This document shows positions 17,357-25,007 of a stretch of DNA of 64,000 nucleotides, piece by piece (the first letter of the stretch is position 1; the number at the start of each line of letters is the position of its first letter). Source of the DNA: Deltaproteobacteria bacterium. Lineage in GTDB: Bacteria; Myxococcota_A; Polyangia; DRWM01; JAAZOP01. The notes beneath the pieces were generated by a model. The model was not told the origin of the DNA. It searched no databases and saw only the letters and a list, made by a program, of their open reading frames with translations. Location: NCBI GenBank assembly GCA_016218765.1, contig JACRCZ010000068.1, positions 29,473 to 93,472 on the forward strand, given 5' to 3'. The position numbers and the translations under genes are program-made.

Positions 17357-18496
17357 TCAGTCGGTCCACAGAGGGACCTTGGTCCCGTCGGTCAGGATCA
17401 GCATCAGCTCGGTCGACGCTTCGGCGAGCGACAGTCCTGCGCCGGCGCCGTCGGCGTAGCTGGCGGTGTCGACCAGGATCTCCATGTTCGTCAGGTCCGC
17501 GATGCAGGCCGTCACCTGGGCGGCGCCGACCTCGTCCCGGCACGGGTTCTCGTCCGGGAAGAGCACGTACACGTCGGCGGTCACGTGGTCCGCCGCGCCG
17601 TCGTACGTCCAGTGGTCGGTCGAGGGCGACACGGGGGTGTAGACGCAGTACACGAGCGCCGACGCTTCGGGGTTGATCCACGCGTGGGACGCGCCGCCGT
17701 ACTCCCAGGCCAGCGACGGGATCACGGGCCTCTGGTCGGCGCCGCACAACGCCAGCAGTCGTGCCGCCTCGGGATCCGCCGCCACCTCCGCCGGCGTGAG
17801 CCTGTTGATGTCCCCCTCGCTGCCGGGATGCGCCGCGTCGTACTCCGCGACCCACCCCGCCACCTCGTCGTACGTCGGCGTTCCCGAGGTGCACCCCGAG
17901 CACGCGCACGACTCTTCGCACCGGTCCATGCCCGGCGTCGACGTCCCGGCACAGCTCGCCGTGCACGAGCCGCTCCCGCAGAACATCATCATCCCCATGC
18001 ACGACTCGCCGTCGGACCCGCACTCCACCGCGCAGGACGCGTCGCCGCAGTGGAGCGCCAGGTCGCCGCAGCCGTCGCGTCCGTCGCAGGTCAGCGAGCA
18101 GGCGTGGTCCGGCGGGCAGTTGACGACGCCGGTGTCGCACGCATCCACGCCGGTGCACGTCACCGCGCACGCGTACTCCGGCGGGCAGTCGATGACCTGG
18201 CCGTCGCACGCCGCGTCGCTTCCGCAGTCGATGTTGCAGACGTTGCCCGCGCCGCAGCCGCCGGAGCAGGCGGCGGGACAGGACGCCGCGCCCGGCGGCT
18301 CCGGATCCGCGGGACAGCCGCCGTCCCCGGGGACGTCGGCATCCGCGCCGGATTCCGTATCGCCCGACACGTCCGCGGCTTCGCCCCCGTCGTCCTGCGT
18401 CGTGTCGCCGCCGCCGTCCCCGCAAGCCCAGGCGGTGGCGGCCCACACCGCCCACGCCGCGAGCCCGACCCGCCTCATCGTCCGCGTTGCGCTCAT
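17357..18496 (-). CDS. Cys-rich lipoprotein
   Basis: 379 residues. Lipobox A-T-A-W-A-C near residue 25, an Asp/Gly/Ala-rich linker (about 26-60), then a Cys-rich region of four or so short repeats of the form CPPxxACxxTCxGxDxC (about 60-190). A C-terminal globular region with few Cys follows. ATG 18496 has AAGGAG 5-6 nt upstream. An outer-membrane or surface role is inferred; the repeats are not a family I can name with certainty. It follows the next lipoprotein gene in the same direction (41-nt gap). Confidence 0.75.
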   Translation of the reverse strand: MSATRTMRRVGLAAWAVWAATAWACGDGGGDTTQDDGGEAADVSGDTESGADADVPGDGGCPADPEPPGAASCPAACSGGCGAGNVCNIDCGSDAACDGQVIDCPPEYACAVTCTGVDACDTGVVNCPPDHACSLTCDGRDGCGDLALHCGDASCAVECGSDGESCMGMMMFCGSGSCTASCAGTSTPGMDRCEESCACSGCTSGTPTYDEVAGWVAEYDAAHPGSEGDINRLTPAEVAADPEAARLLALCGADQRPVIPSLAWEYGGASHAWINPEASALVYCVYTPVSPSTDHWTYDGAADHVTADVYVLFPDENPCRDEVGAAQVTACIADLTNMEILVDTASYADGAGAGLSLAEASTELMLILTDGTKVPLWTD

Positions 18497-18537
18497 GAGC
18501 ACTCCTTCGCGGGCGTCTGCGACGCCCGGCCGTCCCG

Positions 18538-19242
18538 TCAGGGAGCGATGCGGGACACCAGCTCGAGGCGCCCGCCGGTGTTCAGGTTGATTTCCAGCGC
18601 GACGCCGATCCCGGGGCAGTAGTACTTGTCCTCGTTGAGGGCGGGCTCCAGGCGCGTGGAGTCGTGCGTCCGCAGGCAGTGCAGGTAGCTGCCCGCCGGC
18701 ACGGTCACCGGCTCGTCGGTCGCGATGACCTCGGCCTCGTCCTCCGCCTCGCACGGCAGGTATTCCTGCCGGTAGGAATCGCCGACCGCCGGCGAGGCTT
18801 TCATGATGATCCCCGCCTTCGCGCCGTCGACTCCTGCCTGCCACGAGCCTTCCGTCGAGACCACGACGCCGTCCTCGTACTCCTTGGTGTCCTCGCCCAT
18901 GTACCAGACGTTGCCGTCGCGGTCCTGGGCGTACCAGTCGAACGTGTCCTCGGTGACCTCTCCGGCGACGGTGACGGTGTCCCGCACGACGATGCAGGTG
19001 ACGCCCTGCACCAGTTTCGTCTCGTTGGTGACCGCGACCACGATCGTCTCGTCGCCCGCCTCGTAGGTGTACGTCGTTCCGGGCACGAGGGGGTAGAGCG
19101 GGTTGTCCACGACGGCCACGAAGTTCGCCGGATCGATGACCGGCTGGTAGGTCGTGTCGATGACGGGACAGGTCGCCTCGTCCCCGCCGCCGCAGGATCC
19201 CGTGCCCATCACGAGCGCCAGCACCAACGCCTTCTTGACCAT
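18538..19242 (-). CDS. Conserved lipoprotein
   Basis: 234 residues. Signal peptide with lipobox M-G-T-G-S-C, then an all-beta-looking domain with motifs NPLYPLVPGTTYTYEAGDE, FDWYAQDRDGNVWYMGEDTK and AGVDGAKAGIIM. I recognise this as a family of hypothetical secreted proteins spread through actinobacteria and myxobacteria; no function is established. ATG 19242 has GGAGGG 8 nt upstream and a strong promoter at 19315-19342 with a leader of about 66 nt. Confidence 0.8.
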   Translation of the reverse strand: MVKKALVLALVMGTGSCGGGDEATCPVIDTTYQPVIDPANFVAVVDNPLYPLVPGTTYTYEAGDETIVVAVTNETKLVQGVTCIVVRDTVTVAGEVTEDTFDWYAQDRDGNVWYMGEDTKEYEDGVVVSTEGSWQAGVDGAKAGIIMKASPAVGDSYRQEYLPCEAEDEAEVIATDEPVTVPAGSYLHCLRTHDSTRLEPALNEDKYYCPGIGVALEINLNTGGRLELVSRIAP

Positions 19243-19314
19243 GTGCGAATCCCTCCGCTTGCAGCCTCGTTGCCCGCCGGCGCCTTCCTTCGCTGCCCGG
19301 CGCCCGGAAGGTGG

Positions 19315-19342
19315 ATTGTAGGACGAATCTCCCGGCGAGCAA
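19315..19342 (-). promoter_or_regulatory. Predicted promoter of the 234-residue lipoprotein
   Basis: On the minus strand TTGCTC (19342-19337), 16 nt, TACAAT (19320-19315). It lies between the stop of the Pro-rich lipoprotein and this gene. Confidence 0.55.
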
Positions 19343-19359
19343 CCGTCGGTCAAGGAAGA

Positions 19360-19713
19360 CTAGCGTCCGAACGGGTTCTCCTCCCGCGGAGCGGGAGGAG
19401 GAGGGGGTGGAGGGGGTGGGGGTGGCGGCGGCGGGGGTGGCGGGAAGCTCCCGTCCGGCGGGGGCGACGGCCGCTTGAAGCAGTAGGTGCCCTCGTGCGT
19501 GATCGCCACCAGCTCCCAGCCCTGTTCGCCGGCCTCGTTGAGCAGGTCCGACGAGCCACCGAAGCTGGGACTGACGCACATGTGCTCCCAGTTCGGATAC
19601 GGCGCCCCCTCCGGCCGCTCCGGGATGCTGTTCGTAGCGGCGCCCGCCCCCCGCACCGAGGCGCACCCCGTTGCCGCCAGCCCCAGGATCAACGCCAGCC
19701 TCGCCGCGCGCAT
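19360..19713 (-). CDS. Small lipoprotein with polyproline tail
   Basis: 117 residues. Lipobox L-A-A-T-G-C near residue 17; a short domain with WEHMCVSPSFGG and GWELVAITHEGTYCFKR, which resembles DUF4177-type small proteins; then a run of about 17 prolines before PREENPFGR. The polyproline run would need EF-P for translation and forms a rigid rod, perhaps to cross the periplasm. ATG 19713 has GGAGGA 5-6 nt upstream. It is the last gene of the leftward run from the NUDIX gene. Confidence 0.72.
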   Translation of the reverse strand: MRAARLALILGLAATGCASVRGAGAATNSIPERPEGAPYPNWEHMCVSPSFGGSSDLLNEAGEQGWELVAITHEGTYCFKRPSPPPDGSFPPPPPPPPPPPPPPPPPAPREENPFGR

Positions 19714-19736
19714 CTCATTCCTCCATCTCCCCCGCC

Positions 19737-20219
19737 CTAGCGTTGCTGCCCCAGCTCCCGCCGCAACCGCCCGGTGGCGCCGTCGCACTCCTCGCGCGCC
19801 TGCTCGACGTGTTCGATGGCGGTTTCGGCCTCGCCGCACATCTTCTGCGCCTCGGCGATGCGGACGAGCATCGCGACGTCGTCGAGCTGGACTTCGTGGA
19901 CGCCGGCTTCGATGGCGTCGGTGAGGTCGCTGCAGCGCTTGTTGGCGGACTGCAGGCGGATGATCGCCTCGTACTGGGCGACGCACGCGGCGCGGGCCGC
20001 CGCGACGCGCGGGTCGCGGAGCCGGAGGCTGCGCAACGGTCCGAGGTCGGCGTCGGTCAGCACGGGGTGTGCGACGCGGTCGGAGGTGTCGGAGAGGACG
20101 CGTTCCAGGCGGCGCAGCTCGTCGGCGGCGTCGCCGCCGGTCTCGCTCGACGATTTGCAGGAGCCGGCGACCAGGGACGTCGCCACAGCGAGCGCCGCGG
20201 CGAGGGGCTGGGGGCGCAC
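19737..20219 (-). CDS. Helical lipoprotein
   Basis: 160 residues. Lipobox V-A-G-S-C near residue 21, then an almost entirely helical, charged region with heptad-like spacing and a few Cys. GTG 20219 begins 1 nt after the stop of the response regulator, so it is very likely cotranslated with it. Function unknown. Confidence 0.7.
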   Translation of the reverse strand: MRPQPLAAALAVATSLVAGSCKSSSETGGDAADELRRLERVLSDTSDRVAHPVLTDADLGPLRSLRLRDPRVAAARAACVAQYEAIIRLQSANKRCSDLTDAIEAGVHEVQLDDVAMLVRIAEAQKMCGEAETAIEHVEQAREECDGATGRLRRELGQQR

Positions 20220-20220
20220 G

Positions 20221-20799
20221 CTACCCCAGCTTCTTGGCCAGCGCCTGTGCCGCTTCGGCGGTTTCCAGGACCATCGACCGCAGCTGATCCGACTGGCCGC
20301 GGCCCAGCGCTTCGCGCAGCTCGCCCAGCCGTCGGACCAGGTCTCCGAGGCCCGAGCGAGCCTCGGCCAGCTTCGCGGCGTCGCCTCCCGCGCCGCCGTC
20401 GCGTCCGTAGACCTGCTGGAGGAGGCGGCGTCGTTCGAGGGCCCGGTTGACCTTCTGGGTGACGAGGTCCAGGTCGAGGACGGGTTTGATGAGGTAGTCG
20501 AAGGCCCCGCCGCGCAGGGCTTCGATGGCCGACTCCAGCGACGGGTAGCCGGTGAGGATGATGAACTCGGTTTCCGGGTGTTTCTTCTTCTGGTCGCGGA
20601 GGAGATCGATGCCCGAGCCGTCGGGGAGGTTCTTGTCGATCACGGCGAGATCGAACGCGGTGGTCTCGAACGCCTTCTCCGCCTCGGCCGCCGACCCGGC
20701 ACCGTAGGCCGCATGGCCGTCCCCTTCGAGCACCGTGAGGATGAGCGATCGGATCGCCTCCTCGTCGTCCACGAACAGGATCTTGGCCTTTTCCGACAT
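20221..20799 (-). CDS. Single-domain response regulator with helical tail
   Basis: 192 residues. REC domain about 5-122 with acidic pair D11/D12, phospho-acceptor D55 (VIDKNLPDG), Thr/Gly in ILTGYP and Lys in LIKPV. The C-terminal 70 residues are a helical Ala/Arg-rich tail with no DNA-binding or enzymatic domain, so output is probably by protein contact. No histidine kinase is adjacent. ATG 20799; promoter at 20835-20864. Confidence 0.88.
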   Translation of the reverse strand: MSEKAKILFVDDEEAIRSLILTVLEGDGHAAYGAGSAAEAEKAFETTAFDLAVIDKNLPDGSGIDLLRDQKKKHPETEFIILTGYPSLESAIEALRGGAFDYLIKPVLDLDLVTQKVNRALERRRLLQQVYGRDGGAGGDAAKLAEARSGLGDLVRRLGELREALGRGQSDQLRSMVLETAEAAQALAKKLG

Positions 20800-20834
20800 C
20801 GTTCCCTTCCCCGCGCCCCCGGGGCGCTGCGTTC

Positions 20835-20864
20835 AAGGTAGCAGGACGCTTCCTCGACGGTCAA
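20835..20864 (-). promoter_or_regulatory. Predicted promoter of the response regulator
   Basis: TTGACC (20864-20859), 18 nt, TACCTT (20840-20835) on the minus strand. The same pattern occurs before the PEGA-type kinase (30356-30385). Confidence 0.4.
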
Positions 20865-20872
20865 GGACCGCC

Positions 20873-21721
20873 CTAGTCCCTGTGCCGTCTCGCCTGCTGT
20901 TCCTGCCAGTCGTGGTAGCCCGAGAGGCGGCGGGGATCGTCGTGATCCTCGTCGTACTCCTCGTCGACCTGTCGCGCCAGGTCGCGGTCGACCTCGTAGT
21001 AGCAGCTCGGCTGTCCCGGGCCCGAGACGTCGCGCCAGAAGAACGACGCGTTGCGGACGTCGACGTGCACGAAGCCTGCGACGGGGTAGGAGCCGACGCC
21101 GACCTTGCCGTATTCGCGGACGTAGTCGACGACGCGCTGGTTGGCGACGCCGGGGACGATGATGTCCGCGGCGCGTCCCTGCCAGTGGGGGCTTGTGGAC
21201 GATTCGCCGCGGTCGTCGCGCCAGCCGGAGATGATCACGATCTCCTTGACGTCGAACTTGATGGCGACGAAGTACAGGATGGTGATCAGCCGGTCGCGGA
21301 TGGCGTGGCCGTCGCCCGAGCCCCCGTCGTTCCAGATCGAGCGGATCTCGCTCGCCGCGTCGTCCGTGACCTCGCCGTCGTCGTCGAACAGGACGAGCTT
21401 CTCGCTGCGGTTGGTGTGGATGTTGCGGAAGGTGACCTCGCGGAAGCCGCGGACCCAGCGGTGCCGTTTGAGCGCCCGCGGCTCGCGCCAGTCGCGGAGG
21501 CGGGCGCGGTAGTCCGCGTCCGCGGTGCCTTCCTCGCAGTCCTCGGGGCCATCGACATGGCCGGTGCGGCTTTCGCCTTCCTGTCCGTCGCCGTCGTCCT
21601 CGTCGTCGTCGCCGAGCGCGGGTGGGGGGAAGGCGAACAGGGTGGCGACGAGGACCGCCGAGAAGATCAGCGCCGCCTGGCGCCGCCGGTCGCTCCCCCC
21701 GCTCGTGCCGGCGGGGTTCAC
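20873..21721 (-). CDS. M15/DUF882-type peptidase, exported
   Basis: 282 residues. Signal peptide or anchor about 16-37, a very acidic stretch (DDDEDDGD...), then a DUF882/peptidase M15A-like domain. The metal-site pattern is present: SPHWQGRAADI (His...Asp) and GFVHVDVRN (His-x-Asp). Such enzymes cut peptide cross-links in peptidoglycan (D,D- or L,D-carboxypeptidase/endopeptidase). GTG 21721 overlaps the ExbD stop (GTGA), so it is coupled to the ExbB/ExbD motor genes; a role in envelope remodelling driven or positioned by that motor is inferred. Confidence 0.78.
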   Translation of the reverse strand: MNPAGTSGGSDRRRQAALIFSAVLVATLFAFPPPALGDDDEDDGDGQEGESRTGHVDGPEDCEEGTADADYRARLRDWREPRALKRHRWVRGFREVTFRNIHTNRSEKLVLFDDDGEVTDDAASEIRSIWNDGGSGDGHAIRDRLITILYFVAIKFDVKEIVIISGWRDDRGESSTSPHWQGRAADIIVPGVANQRVVDYVREYGKVGVGSYPVAGFVHVDVRNASFFWRDVSGPGQPSCYYEVDRDLARQVDEEYDEDHDDPRRLSGYHDWQEQQARRHRD

Positions 21722-22176
21722 GGTGGCGCGGCCTCCGCCCCGGCCTGAGCCCCCGCCTCGGGACTGGCGACGATCCCCTGCCGGACGAGTCCCACGTCCT
21801 GTCCGATGCTCATCACCTTGACCACGTCCCCGTGGGGCACCCGCTCGTCGGCCTGGATCAGCAGCACGGTACGCGGGTCCTCCGCATAGCGGCGGGCAAG
21901 GACGGCCTTGAGCTCCGTTTCATTCACGACCTGCTCGTCGACGCGGAAGCGGTCGGGCCGGCCTTCGCGCAGCACGTAGACGGTGACGGCGCCCTTGGGC
22001 TGGACCTTGGGCCGTGCGGAGGCCTTGGGCAGGTTGATGTCGAGGATGGGGTTGCGCACGAACGAGGCGGCGAGCATGAAGAAGATGAGGAGCTGGAAGA
22101 CGATATCGACGAGGGGCGCGATATCGATGGTCACACCGCGGCCGTTCTTGGCGTCGGCGGGGCGGGTGAAGCGCAT
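21718..22176 (-). CDS. ExbD/TolR-type biopolymer transport protein
   Basis: 152 residues: short cytoplasmic start, one TM helix with the essential Asp (IDIAPLVDIVFQLLIFFML) and a periplasmic domain (KGAVTVYVLREG). It partners ExbB in a proton-driven motor that energises outer-membrane transport or Tol-Pal functions. 9 nt behind exbB and overlapping the peptidase gene. No TonB is adjacent. Confidence 0.92.
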   Translation of the reverse strand: MRFTRPADAKNGRGVTIDIAPLVDIVFQLLIFFMLAASFVRNPILDINLPKASARPKVQPKGAVTVYVLREGRPDRFRVDEQVVNETELKAVLARRYAEDPRTVLLIQADERVPHGDVVKVMSIGQDVGLVRQGIVASPEAGAQAGAEAAPP

Positions 22177-22185
22177 CGTTGTCCC

Positions 22186-22830
22186 CTACTCCGCCTTCGC
22201 GGGAGCGACGGTGATGCCCTTGATGCGGTCCAGCACGCGGGTGGCGCCGACTTCCATCTCGAGGACCAGGCGGTTGGAGCGGCTGAGCAGGTAGCGGTGC
22301 GCGATCAGCACGGGGATGCCGATGATCAGCCCGGCGGCGGTGGTGATCAGCGCTTCCCAGATGCCGGCCGCGAGCTGCCCGGGGTCCACCGCGCCGTGTT
22401 CGCTCGTGGCCACCACCTGCTGGAAGACCTTGATCATTCCCGTGACGGTGCCCAGGAGGCCGAGCAGCGGCTCGAGCTGCGCGATCGTGCCCACCGCCTC
22501 GACGTAGCGTTCCAGCTTCACGCCTTCGTGCCGCCCGCGATCCTCCAGCCGCTGCTGGATCAGCTCCCGCGGCTCGTCCCGGTGCGTCACCGCCGTCTCC
22601 AGCACGCGGCCCAGGGGCGACGGGCGATCCTTGCAGGCGGCCAGCGCGTCGTCGGGTTTCCCGTCGGCGAGGTGCTGGTCGACCTTGTCGACCAGGCCCG
22701 GGGGCAGGACGGCGTTGCGCTGCAACGACCACAGTCGTTCCAGGAAGATGGCGAGGGCGATGATCGATCCGAGACCGATCGGGATCATCACGGGTCCGCC
22801 CAGCGCCAGGAATTCGTAGATCTCGCCCAT
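22186..22830 (-). CDS. ExbB/TolQ/MotA proton channel protein
   Basis: 214 residues with three TM helices (about 10-32, 115-138, 160-182) and the family motif LLGLLGTVTGMI with small-residue packing. Forms the stator ring that conducts protons with ExbD. ATG 22830 has GAGGAG upstream; 60 nt behind the Smr gene. Confidence 0.92.
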   Translation of the reverse strand: MGEIYEFLALGGPVMIPIGLGSIIALAIFLERLWSLQRNAVLPPGLVDKVDQHLADGKPDDALAACKDRPSPLGRVLETAVTHRDEPRELIQQRLEDRGRHEGVKLERYVEAVGTIAQLEPLLGLLGTVTGMIKVFQQVVATSEHGAVDPGQLAAGIWEALITTAAGLIIGIPVLIAHRYLLSRSNRLVLEMEVGATRVLDRIKGITVAPAKAE

Positions 22831-22890
22831 TCGTGCTCCTCGTCGGAATCGGGAGACTCCGGCCACCCGACCCCCGGTGTCAAGGGTCCG

Positions 22891-23628
22891 TCAGCGCCGG
22901 AGCAGAACGTACACGGCGCCCGTGCCGCCGTCCACCGGCCGTGCGGACGTGAACGCGAGGACCTGCTGTCCTATTCCCCCGCGGCTGAGCCATTCCTTCA
23001 TGCGTTCGCGCAGGACCGGGATGCCGTCCCTGGAGCCGAGCCCGCGGCCGTGCACGACCAGCACGCACCGGCGGCCTTCCCGGCGGCTCGTTTCGATGAA
23101 CGCCCGCAGGGCGGCCTTCGCCTCGTGCCGGTCCAGCCCGTGCAGGTCGAGGTGCGCCTCGACGGCGTACTGTCCCTTGCGCAGGCGCTGGACGAGTCGC
23201 ACGTCCAGGCCGTGGACGCGGCCCTCGATGTACTCGGCGGTGTCGGAGAGATCGAACGGGAGGTCGCCCACGACCATCGCGGAGAGGAACCGTTCCGCGG
23301 TCGCCAGCTCGTCCTCCGGCGGCGGCGCGGGCACGCCGGGGCGGTCGGGCGGGGGGTCGCGTTCGAGCGGGGCGACGTCGGCGATGGCGGCCGAGAAAAG
23401 CTCGGCGTCCGGGAGGGGACGTTCTTCGTTCTTCGTTCTTCGCTTTTCGTTCCGGACACCGGACGGGTCCGGCCCCGCCGCAGGGGATGGCGCGCCGCCG
23501 GCCGCTGCGGGTTTCTTTTCCGGTGCCGGCAGCTTGTCGCGCAGGTCGCGGAAGGGGCGGTAGACGCCGGGGACGGGCGCGGGTGGGCCGGCCGTTTCGG
23601 CGTCGGCGCGCCGCTTCTTGCGTTTCAC
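22891..23628 (-). CDS. Smr-domain protein
   Basis: 245 residues. The C-terminal Smr (MutS2-like) domain, about 165-245, has LDLHGLDRHEA and VVHGRG, the two nuclease motifs. Such proteins cut DNA or RNA, some rescuing collided ribosomes. The N-terminal half is a charged linker that includes a peptide (NEKRRTKNEER) encoded by a dispersed repeat at 23419-23453. GTG 23628 overlaps the NUDIX stop (GTGA), which decides the start over longer readings. Confidence 0.88.
   Translation of the reverse strand: MKRKKRRADAETAGPPAPVPGVYRPFRDLRDKLPAPEKKPAAAGGAPSPAAGPDPSGVRNEKRRTKNEERPLPDAELFSAAIADVAPLERDPPPDRPGVPAPPPEDELATAERFLSAMVVGDLPFDLSDTAEYIEGRVHGLDVRLVQRLRKGQYAVEAHLDLHGLDRHEAKAALRAFIETSRREGRRCVLVVHGRGLGSRDGIPVLRERMKEWLSRGGIGQQVLAFTSARPVDGGTGAVYVLLRR
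23419..23453. repeat. Dispersed GAACGAAAAGCGAAGAAC repeat inside the Smr gene
   Basis: On the minus strand GAACGAAAAGC, then repeated GAAGAAC. It is translated in frame in the linker of the Smr protein and its AT-rich Lys/Glu coding stands out from the surrounding sequence. Confidence 0.65.
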
Positions 23629-24224
23629 GTTCCGGCTCCGGCCGCGGCCGCGGCGCGAGCCAGCGTGTCCGTCCACTCCCGCTCGACACCGCCGGCCAGC
23701 ATGAGCCGGACGAAGGCCGAGATCACCAGCGTGTGTTCGATTTCGCCGCGGGCGATCAGGCCCGGCACGGCGGCGAGCGGCACGGGTTCGAGCTCGATGT
23801 CTTCCATCGGTTCCAGGGCCATGGCCCCCGACTTGACGGCGCCGCGCGCCAGGAAGGTGTGGCAGCGGTTGCTCTGGATCGCCGGGTTCGGCTGGACGGA
23901 GCCCAGGGGCGTCCAGTCCACGGCGCTGTAGCCTGTTTCCTCGCGGAGCTCGCGCTGTGCGGCATCCAGCGGCGACTCGCCGGGTTCGACGAGGCCGCCG
24001 GGGATCTCGAGGGTGACCTGGCGCGCGCCGGCGCGGAACTGCCGGATGAGGATCACCTGCCCGTCTTCCGTCACGGGGATCACGTTGGTCCAGTCCGTGA
24101 ACCGCATCTCATAGAAATCGTGGACCTTCCCGGTGCGGGGCGATCGCGCCCGCAGCCGCACCAGTCCGCCGATGCGGAACGACAGCATCTCGCGTTCCTC
24201 CTCGATCGGCCACGGAACCACCAT
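23625..24224 (-). CDS. NUDIX hydrolase, ADP-ribose pyrophosphatase-like
   Basis: 199 residues. Complete Nudix box (GGLVEPGES...RELREETGY) near residues 75-97 and the upstream QFRAGARQVTLEIPGG pattern of ADP-sugar pyrophosphatases, which cleave ADP-ribose to AMP and ribose-5-phosphate. ATG 24224 has GGAGGA. It heads the leftward run NUDIX-Smr-ExbB-ExbD-peptidase. Confidence 0.9.
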   Translation of the reverse strand: MVVPWPIEEEREMLSFRIGGLVRLRARSPRTGKVHDFYEMRFTDWTNVIPVTEDGQVILIRQFRAGARQVTLEIPGGLVEPGESPLDAAQRELREETGYSAVDWTPLGSVQPNPAIQSNRCHTFLARGAVKSGAMALEPMEDIELEPVPLAAVPGLIARGEIEHTLVISAFVRLMLAGGVEREWTDTLARAAAAAGAGT

Positions 24225-24261
24225 TCGAAAGCTCCTCCTACGCCTGCCCCCGCCGCCCCCC

Positions 24262-24300
24262 CCACCGCTCCACCCCTCTACCGCTCCACCGCTCTACTCC
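24262..24300. repeat. Tandem ACCGCTCC/ACCCCTCT tract
   Basis: Four to five degenerate ACCGCTCY units between the NUDIX and metallo-beta-lactamase genes; related to the tract at 10287-10325. Confidence 0.55.
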
Positions 24301-24301
24301 T

Positions 24302-24307
24302 TATACT
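24302..24307 (+). promoter_or_regulatory. Possible -10 box of a near-leaderless transcript
   Basis: TATACT lies 9 nt before ATG 24317, so transcription would start within about 3 nt of the start codon. There is no ribosome-binding site before that ATG, which fits leaderless translation. I see no matching -35. Confidence 0.3.
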
Positions 24308-24316
24308 GCGCCCGCC

Positions 24317-24943
24317 ATGACCATAGAAGTAACTCCCATCGTGACCGGGCCGTTCGTGGAGAACTCCTTCCTGGTCCACGATCCGAAGACGCTCGACGCG
24401 GTGATCATCGATCCCGGCGACGACCCGGGGCGCATCGTGCGCACGGTCGAGCAGGTCGGCGCCAGGCCGCTGGCGGTGCTGCTCACGCACGGGCACATCG
24501 ATCACGTCGGCGCGGTCGGGCGCATGCTGGAGAAGTTCGAGGTGCCGCTGTTGTGCCACGAGGCGGACCAGCCGTGGCTGGACGGGATCGAGAAGCAGGC
24601 GCAGATGTTCGGTCTGGAGGTGGGGAAGGTGCCGCGGCCGACGCGCTACGTGAAGGACGGCGACGAGCTGGTCTTCGGCTCGCTGGTCTTCAAGGTCATC
24701 CACACGCCCGGGCATTCCGCCGGGGGCGTCTGCTACCTGATCGGCCGGACGCTCTTTGCCGGGGACTCCATCTTCCAGGGTTCGATCGGCCGCACGGACT
24801 TCCCGGACGGCTCGTACGACCAGCTCATCCAGTCGATCGAGACGCGCATCATCCCGCTGGGGGACGACGTGACGATCTACTCCGGCCACGGTCCCGAGAC
24901 GACGGTGGGTCGGGAGCGGCGGAGCAACCCGTTCCTGGGGTAG
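24317..24943 (+). CDS. Metallo-beta-lactamase-fold hydrolase (glyoxalase II-like)
   Basis: 208 residues. Full metal ligand set: THGHIDHVG, HTPGHSAGG, the bridging Asp in FAGDSIF, and a terminal His in YSGHGPET. The block SIGRTDFPDGSYDQL is typical of the YcbL/GloB-related group, which hydrolyses thioesters such as S-lactoylglutathione, although the in vivo substrate is often unknown. No ribosome-binding site precedes ATG 24317. Divergent from the NUDIX gene. Confidence 0.92.
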   Translation: MTIEVTPIVTGPFVENSFLVHDPKTLDAVIIDPGDDPGRIVRTVEQVGARPLAVLLTHGHIDHVGAVGRMLEKFEVPLLCHEADQPWLDGIEKQAQMFGLEVGKVPRPTRYVKDGDELVFGSLVFKVIHTPGHSAGGVCYLIGRTLFAGDSIFQGSIGRTDFPDGSYDQLIQSIETRIIPLGDDVTIYSGHGPETTVGRERRSNPFLG

Positions 24944-25007
24944 GGAGGGGGTCGTTGACCTCCGCTCGTCACGCGCCTACCCTCCTCCGGCGAAGGGGAT
25001 GAGGGCC

